Assembly (NCBI RefSeq): GCF_051960575.1
Contig: NZ_JBQCEE010000052.1
Coordinates: 1 to 8,460 of the forward strand
Direction of reading: 5' to 3'
From: JBQCEE01 sp051960575
Lineage (GTDB): Bacteria > Actinomycetota > Actinomycetes > Mycobacteriales > Jatrophihabitantaceae
Length of the DNA stretch: 8,460 nt
Positions 5,866-8,460 of the stretch are shown one piece after another. Position 1 is the first letter of the stretch. The number at the start of each line of letters is the position of its first letter. The translations under genes were made by a program, and so were the position numbers. The notes below the pieces were generated by a model, which worked only from the letters and a program-made list of their open reading frames with translations, was not told the origin of the DNA and made no database searches.

Positions 5866-6825
5866 TCAGGAGGTCGCCCGCGCATACCGCTCACCGACCC
5901 GTCTGACCGCCGCCGCGAGTTCGGGCGAGTCGACGACCTCGAAGTCGGCGTCAAGCACGCCCAGCCAGAACGCGAGGTCCTCGACCGACCGCCCACCCAG
6001 TGAGACAAGGCACTTCGTGTCGCCCAACGATTCGATGGCGCCCTGCGTCCAACCGCCCATGCGGCGCTCGGCGAGCTCCGCCGGCAGGTGCAGGATCACG
6101 CGACCCTGCACCTTCATCTGCACCTGGCGGGTCTTGCTCGCGACATAGGCGGCGATGTCCTCGGCGGGCAGCGGACGCGCGGTGAACCGGTGCCCGACCG
6201 AGCGGGCGTCGCGCAGCCGGTCGATGCGGAAGGTGCGCCAGTCGTCGCGCTCGACGTCGAAGGCGACGAGGTACCAGCGCCGCCCGTAGTTGACGAGACG
6301 GTACGGCTCGATGCGCCGCTCGCTCTCAACGCCTGTGTAGTCGGCGTACGCGAAGCGGACGATCTCCCGATCGCGGGCCGCCGCGGCCAGTAGGGCGAGC
6401 ACGCTGCCGTCGACCTGGGCCCGGCTACGTCCACCCGCCTGCACGGTGTGCGACTGCAGCGCGTCGACCCGGCGACCCAATTGCGGCGGCAGCACCTGCT
6501 GCAGCTTCGTCAGCGCCCGCAGCGCCGTCTCCTCCATGCCCTCGACCGCTCCCCCGCTGACGGTGCGCAGGCTGACCGCGATCGCCACGGCCTCGTCGTC
6601 GTCGAGCAGCAGCGGCGGCATCGCCTTGCCGGCCACCAGGCGATATCCCCCGACCGCGCCGCGGGTCGCCCGCACCGGATACCCCAGCCGGCGCAGGCGG
6701 TCGACGTCGTTGCGCACCGTCCGGGTGCTGACGCCGAGCCGGTCGGCCAGTTCGGGCCCCGGCCATTCCCGGGTCGTCTGCAGCAGCGACAGCAGCTTCA
6801 GCAGTCGCGCGGAGGTCTCGGCCAT
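5866..6825 (-). CDS. WYL-domain transcriptional regulator (HTH_11 plus WYL plus C-terminal extension)
   Basis: This 319-residue protein has an N-terminal winged helix-turn-helix at about residues 5-62 (LADRLGVSTRTVRNDVDRLRRLGYPV, then the wing GGYRL), a helical linker, a WYL domain at about 140-225 containing RRWYLVAFD (W184, Y185, L186) and DWRTFRIDRLRD, and a WCX-like C-terminal domain at about 240-315. This is the standard layout and length for the DeoR-like WYL regulators abundant in Actinobacteria, which sense ligands, in some cases nucleic acids, through the WYL fold. The ATG at 6825 starts the domain cleanly; the frame stays open far upstream but only as antisense to the pump gene. TACATT lies 7 bases before the ATG and there is no Shine-Dalgarno sequence, so the mRNA is probably leaderless. 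The divergent efflux pump is the obvious regulatory target, and self-regulation is likely (inference). Confidence 0.92.
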   Translation of the reverse strand: MAETSARLLKLLSLLQTTREWPGPELADRLGVSTRTVRNDVDRLRRLGYPVRATRGAVGGYRLVAGKAMPPLLLDDDEAVAIAVSLRTVSGGAVEGMEETALRALTKLQQVLPPQLGRRVDALQSHTVQAGGRSRAQVDGSVLALLAAAARDREIVRFAYADYTGVESERRIEPYRLVNYGRRWYLVAFDVERDDWRTFRIDRLRDARSVGHRFTARPLPAEDIAAYVASKTRQVQMKVQGRVILHLPAELAERRMGGWTQGAIESLGDTKCLVSLGGRSVEDLAFWLGVLDADFEVVDSPELAAAVRRVGERYARATS

Positions 6826-6832
6826 GTCCAGC

Positions 6833-6838
6833 AATGTA
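6833..6838 (-). promoter_or_regulatory. -10 element (TACATT) of the WYL regulator promoter
   Basis: TACATT fits TANNNT and ends 7 bases before the start codon, so transcription would begin at or next to the ATG. The -35 position expected 17 bases upstream (6856-6861) falls in the GGAACG/CGTTCC palindrome and has no good consensus match, as expected for a regulated promoter. Confidence 0.5.
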
Positions 6839-6839
6839 G

Positions 6840-6864
6840 TGGAACAAGCGGAACGGAGCGTTCC
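6840..6864. promoter_or_regulatory. Candidate operator: palindrome plus extra half-site between the WYL and efflux genes
   Basis: GGAACG (6850-6855) and CGTTCC (6859-6864) form a perfect inverted repeat around GAG, and a third half-site TGGAAC starts 9 bases upstream at 6840. The cluster covers the predicted -35 positions of both divergent promoters, where one bound regulator could control both genes. The WYL regulator next door is the natural candidate to bind it; this is inference. Confidence 0.5.
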
Positions 6865-6875
6865 TGATAGCGGCC

Positions 6876-6881
6876 TAGCGT
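6876..6881 (+). promoter_or_regulatory. -10 element (TAGCGT) of the efflux gene promoter
   Basis: TAGCGT fits TANNNT and would give a start near 6888 and a leader of about 42 bases that contains a purine-rich GAGAGGGAAGG stretch (6915-6925), which serves as the ribosome binding site 5 bases before the ATG. The -35 position (6853-6858) overlaps the palindrome and is not a consensus match. Confidence 0.5.
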
Positions 6882-6930
6882 CCTGCCCATCGAACCCGAC
6901 GACACCATCCGTACGAGAGGGAAGGCAGCC

Positions 6931-8394
6931 ATGACCGCAACACTCACCCAGCCCGTGGCGGCGGCGCCGGAGCAGATGACCGAGCAGCGCACGCGCTCGG
7001 CTTGGATCGGCTTCGCCGTCGTGCTCGCAGCGCTGATCCTCAACATCCTCGACTCGACGATCGTGCAGGTGGCGGCACCGTCGATCCAGCGCGACCTGGC
7101 GATGTCGTCGTCGGCGCTCGAGTGGATCGCCGCGGGCTACACGCTCGCGATCGCCGTCGGCCTGATGACCGGTGGACGCCTGGGTGACCGCTTCGGGCGC
7201 AGGCCGATGCTGCTGCTCGGGCTCACCGCGTTCGTGCTCGCGTCCAGCGCGTGCGCGTTCGCGTGGTCGCCGGCCGCACTGGTGACCGCGCGCGCGGTGC
7301 AGGGCCTCGCGGCCGCGGTGATGATCCCGCAGTGCTTCGGCCTCATCCGCGACCTGTTCCCCGCCGAGCGCATGCAGCGGGCGTTCGCCGCACTCGGGCC
7401 GGTGATCGGGTTGTCGACGATCCTCGGCCCGGTCGTCGCCGGCCTGCTGCTCAAGGCCGACGTCGCCGGCAGCGGCTGGCGGGCGCTGTTCCTCATCAAC
7501 CTTCCGGTCGGCGTGGTCGCGCTCGTGGTGGGTCATCATGTGCTGCCCAAGCCCTCGGCCGCACGCACCGCGGTGACGCTCGACCTGGTCGGCACCGTCC
7601 TGCTCGGCACGGTGAGCATGCTGATCGTCTTCCCGCTCGTCGACGGCCGTTCGCTCGGCTGGCCGCTCTGGCTGCTCGCGCTGCCCGTCGCCGCCGTGCC
7701 GCTGCTCGCGACCTTCGTCGGGCACCAGCGCCGCCGTCTCGGCGCCGGCCGCACCCCGCTGATCGAGCCGTCGCTGCTCGGCAAGCGCTCGTACGTCAGC
7801 GGGGTCGGCTTCACCGTCGTGTTCTTCGGCTCGGTCGTCGGCTTCGGCCTGGTCGTGGGACTGTTCCTGCAGCTCGGGCTCGGCTTCAGCCCGCTCAAGG
7901 CCAGCCTCTACCTGGCCGGTCTCGCGGTCGGCGCCTTCGTCGGCTCGGGCGTCGGTGCGTGGGCGATGACGGCAGTGGGGCGACCGATCCTGCACGTCGG
8001 CCTGACCATCATGGCCGGGGGCACGACGCTGCTGTACCTGCTGCTGCACGGTGCGGACGGGCGCGTCACCTTCTGGGACCTCGCCCCCGGCCTCACCGTC
8101 TTCGGCGTCGGCATGGGCATGATCTTCGTGCCGCTGTTCTCGATCGTCATCGGCGACATCGACGACCACGAGGTCGGCTCGGCCACGGGTGTGCTCGAGT
8201 CGCTGCAGCAGCTGGGGGCGTCGCTCGGCGTCGCGGTGCTGGCGACCGTGTTCTTCGACGGCGTGCGGCTCGACCACGGCCGCCCCGAGGCACTACCGGC
8301 CGCCGAGCACGCGCTGCTCTTGATGCTCGTGCTCATCGCGGCCGCGTGGGCCGTCGGCTGGCTGCTGCCGCGCCGGGCCCGCGCGATGCACTAG
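6931..8394 (+). CDS. MFS multidrug efflux transporter, DHA2 family (EmrB/QacA-like, 14 TM)
   Basis: This 487-residue, strongly hydrophobic protein is a proton-coupled drug exporter of the DHA2 branch. The first membrane helix carries the DHA2 signature LDSTIVQVAAPSI (Asp41; the usual N-V-A-L-P reads Q-V-A-A-P here). Motif A, GGRLGDRFGRRP (81-92), follows TM2, and the antiporter motif C appears as GPVIGLSTILGPVVAGLL (156-173). GWRALFLINLPVG (182-194) is the conserved stretch before TM6 in this family. The length and the later hydrophobic segments fit 14 helices. The start is supported by a GAAGG-type site 5 bases upstream. The gene is divergent from the WYL regulator across about 105 bases with a palindrome, a typical regulator-pump pair. 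Substrates cannot be predicted, and no membrane-fusion partner is visible, as expected for a single-membrane organism. Confidence 0.93.
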   Translation: MTATLTQPVAAAPEQMTEQRTRSAWIGFAVVLAALILNILDSTIVQVAAPSIQRDLAMSSSALEWIAAGYTLAIAVGLMTGGRLGDRFGRRPMLLLGLTAFVLASSACAFAWSPAALVTARAVQGLAAAVMIPQCFGLIRDLFPAERMQRAFAALGPVIGLSTILGPVVAGLLLKADVAGSGWRALFLINLPVGVVALVVGHHVLPKPSAARTAVTLDLVGTVLLGTVSMLIVFPLVDGRSLGWPLWLLALPVAAVPLLATFVGHQRRRLGAGRTPLIEPSLLGKRSYVSGVGFTVVFFGSVVGFGLVVGLFLQLGLGFSPLKASLYLAGLAVGAFVGSGVGAWAMTAVGRPILHVGLTIMAGGTTLLYLLLHGADGRVTFWDLAPGLTVFGVGMGMIFVPLFSIVIGDIDDHEVGSATGVLESLQQLGASLGVAVLATVFFDGVRLDHGRPEALPAAEHALLLMLVLIAAAWAVGWLLPRRARAMH

Positions 8395-8397
8395 CGT
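8392..8397 (+). promoter_or_regulatory. Possible -10 element (TAGCGT) overlapping the pump's stop codon
   Basis: TAGCGT is identical to the proposed -10 of the pump gene, and its first three bases are the pump's TAG stop codon. It ends 8 bases before the ATG at 8406, giving a leaderless or nearly leaderless transcript for the next frame. No -35 is recognisable. Confidence 0.3.
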
Positions 8398-8405
8398 CGC
8401 ATCAC

Positions 8406-8460
8406 ATGATCGCTTGGGCGAACGGCATCGCCGCGGCCCCCCGCGTCGGCGAGGCCGTGG
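8406..8460 (+). CDS. Possible start of a downstream gene, truncated by window edge
   Basis: An ATG at 8406, 11 bases after the pump's stop codon, opens a frame of 18 codons that reaches the right edge without a stop (begins MIAWANGIAAAPRVGEAV). Codon third positions are mostly G or C, as in the neighbours. There is no Shine-Dalgarno sequence, but a TANNNT element lies just upstream. Too little is visible to assign a family. Confidence 0.35.
   Translation, partial: MIAWANGIAAAPRVGEAV

Noticed and set aside
4589..6148. Long plus-strand open frame antisense to the secreted-protein gene and the end of the WYL gene
   Set aside because: It has Arg/Val/Gly-rich composition with no domain. The opposite strand has a signal peptide, ribosome site and promoter.
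6826..8277. Open frame on the minus strand continuing upstream of the WYL regulator and antisense to most of the pump gene
   Set aside because: Its residues are the Arg/Glu/Gln/Asp/His-rich, low-complexity mix produced by reading GC-rich codons on the wrong strand. The WYL protein has a clean domain start and promoter at 6825, and the plus strand encodes a convincing transporter.

Overview
The window is about 8.5 kb of very GC-rich DNA with third codon positions almost always G or C. A DUF222/HNH (13E12-type) gene, a WYL regulator, a Tat-type lipoprotein esterase and several leaderless-looking promoters point to an actinobacterium (Actinomycetota). I cannot name the genus.

Layout: (1) 1-1416, minus: the first 472 codons of a DUF222 plus HNH endonuclease gene that runs off the left edge. 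Its leaderless-looking promoter has a LexA/SOS-like box exactly in the -35/-10 spacer. (2) 1663-2301, plus: a small Rossmann-fold NAD(P)-binding oxidoreductase-like protein. (3) 2312-3217, minus, convergent with the previous gene after a 10-base gap: a Tat-exported lipoprotein alpha/beta hydrolase. (4) 3337-4344, plus, divergent from the hydrolase: a RelA/SpoT synthetase-domain protein with a long C-terminal extension and Ser at the position of a catalytic Glu. (5) 4396-4428: a perfect 15-bp hairpin between convergent genes. (6) 4436-5755, minus: a secreted 439-residue protein of unknown function with an HE-x-x-E motif. (7) 5866-6825, minus: a WYL-domain regulator. (8) 6931-8394, plus: a DHA2-family 14-TM efflux pump, divergent from the regulator across a short region with a GGAAC-based palindrome. 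(9) From 8406: the possible start of another gene.

The window reads as a series of mostly single-gene units, not one operon or a dedicated gene cluster. The best-supported functional link is the WYL regulator with its divergent efflux pump. The HNH gene looks like part of the DNA-damage response. I see no CRISPR array, tRNA, rRNA, insertion sequence or clear prophage boundary, and no strong case for a new multi-gene system. The most interesting points are the SOS-box promoter, the active-site change in the RelA/SpoT protein, and the unassigned secreted HExxE protein.
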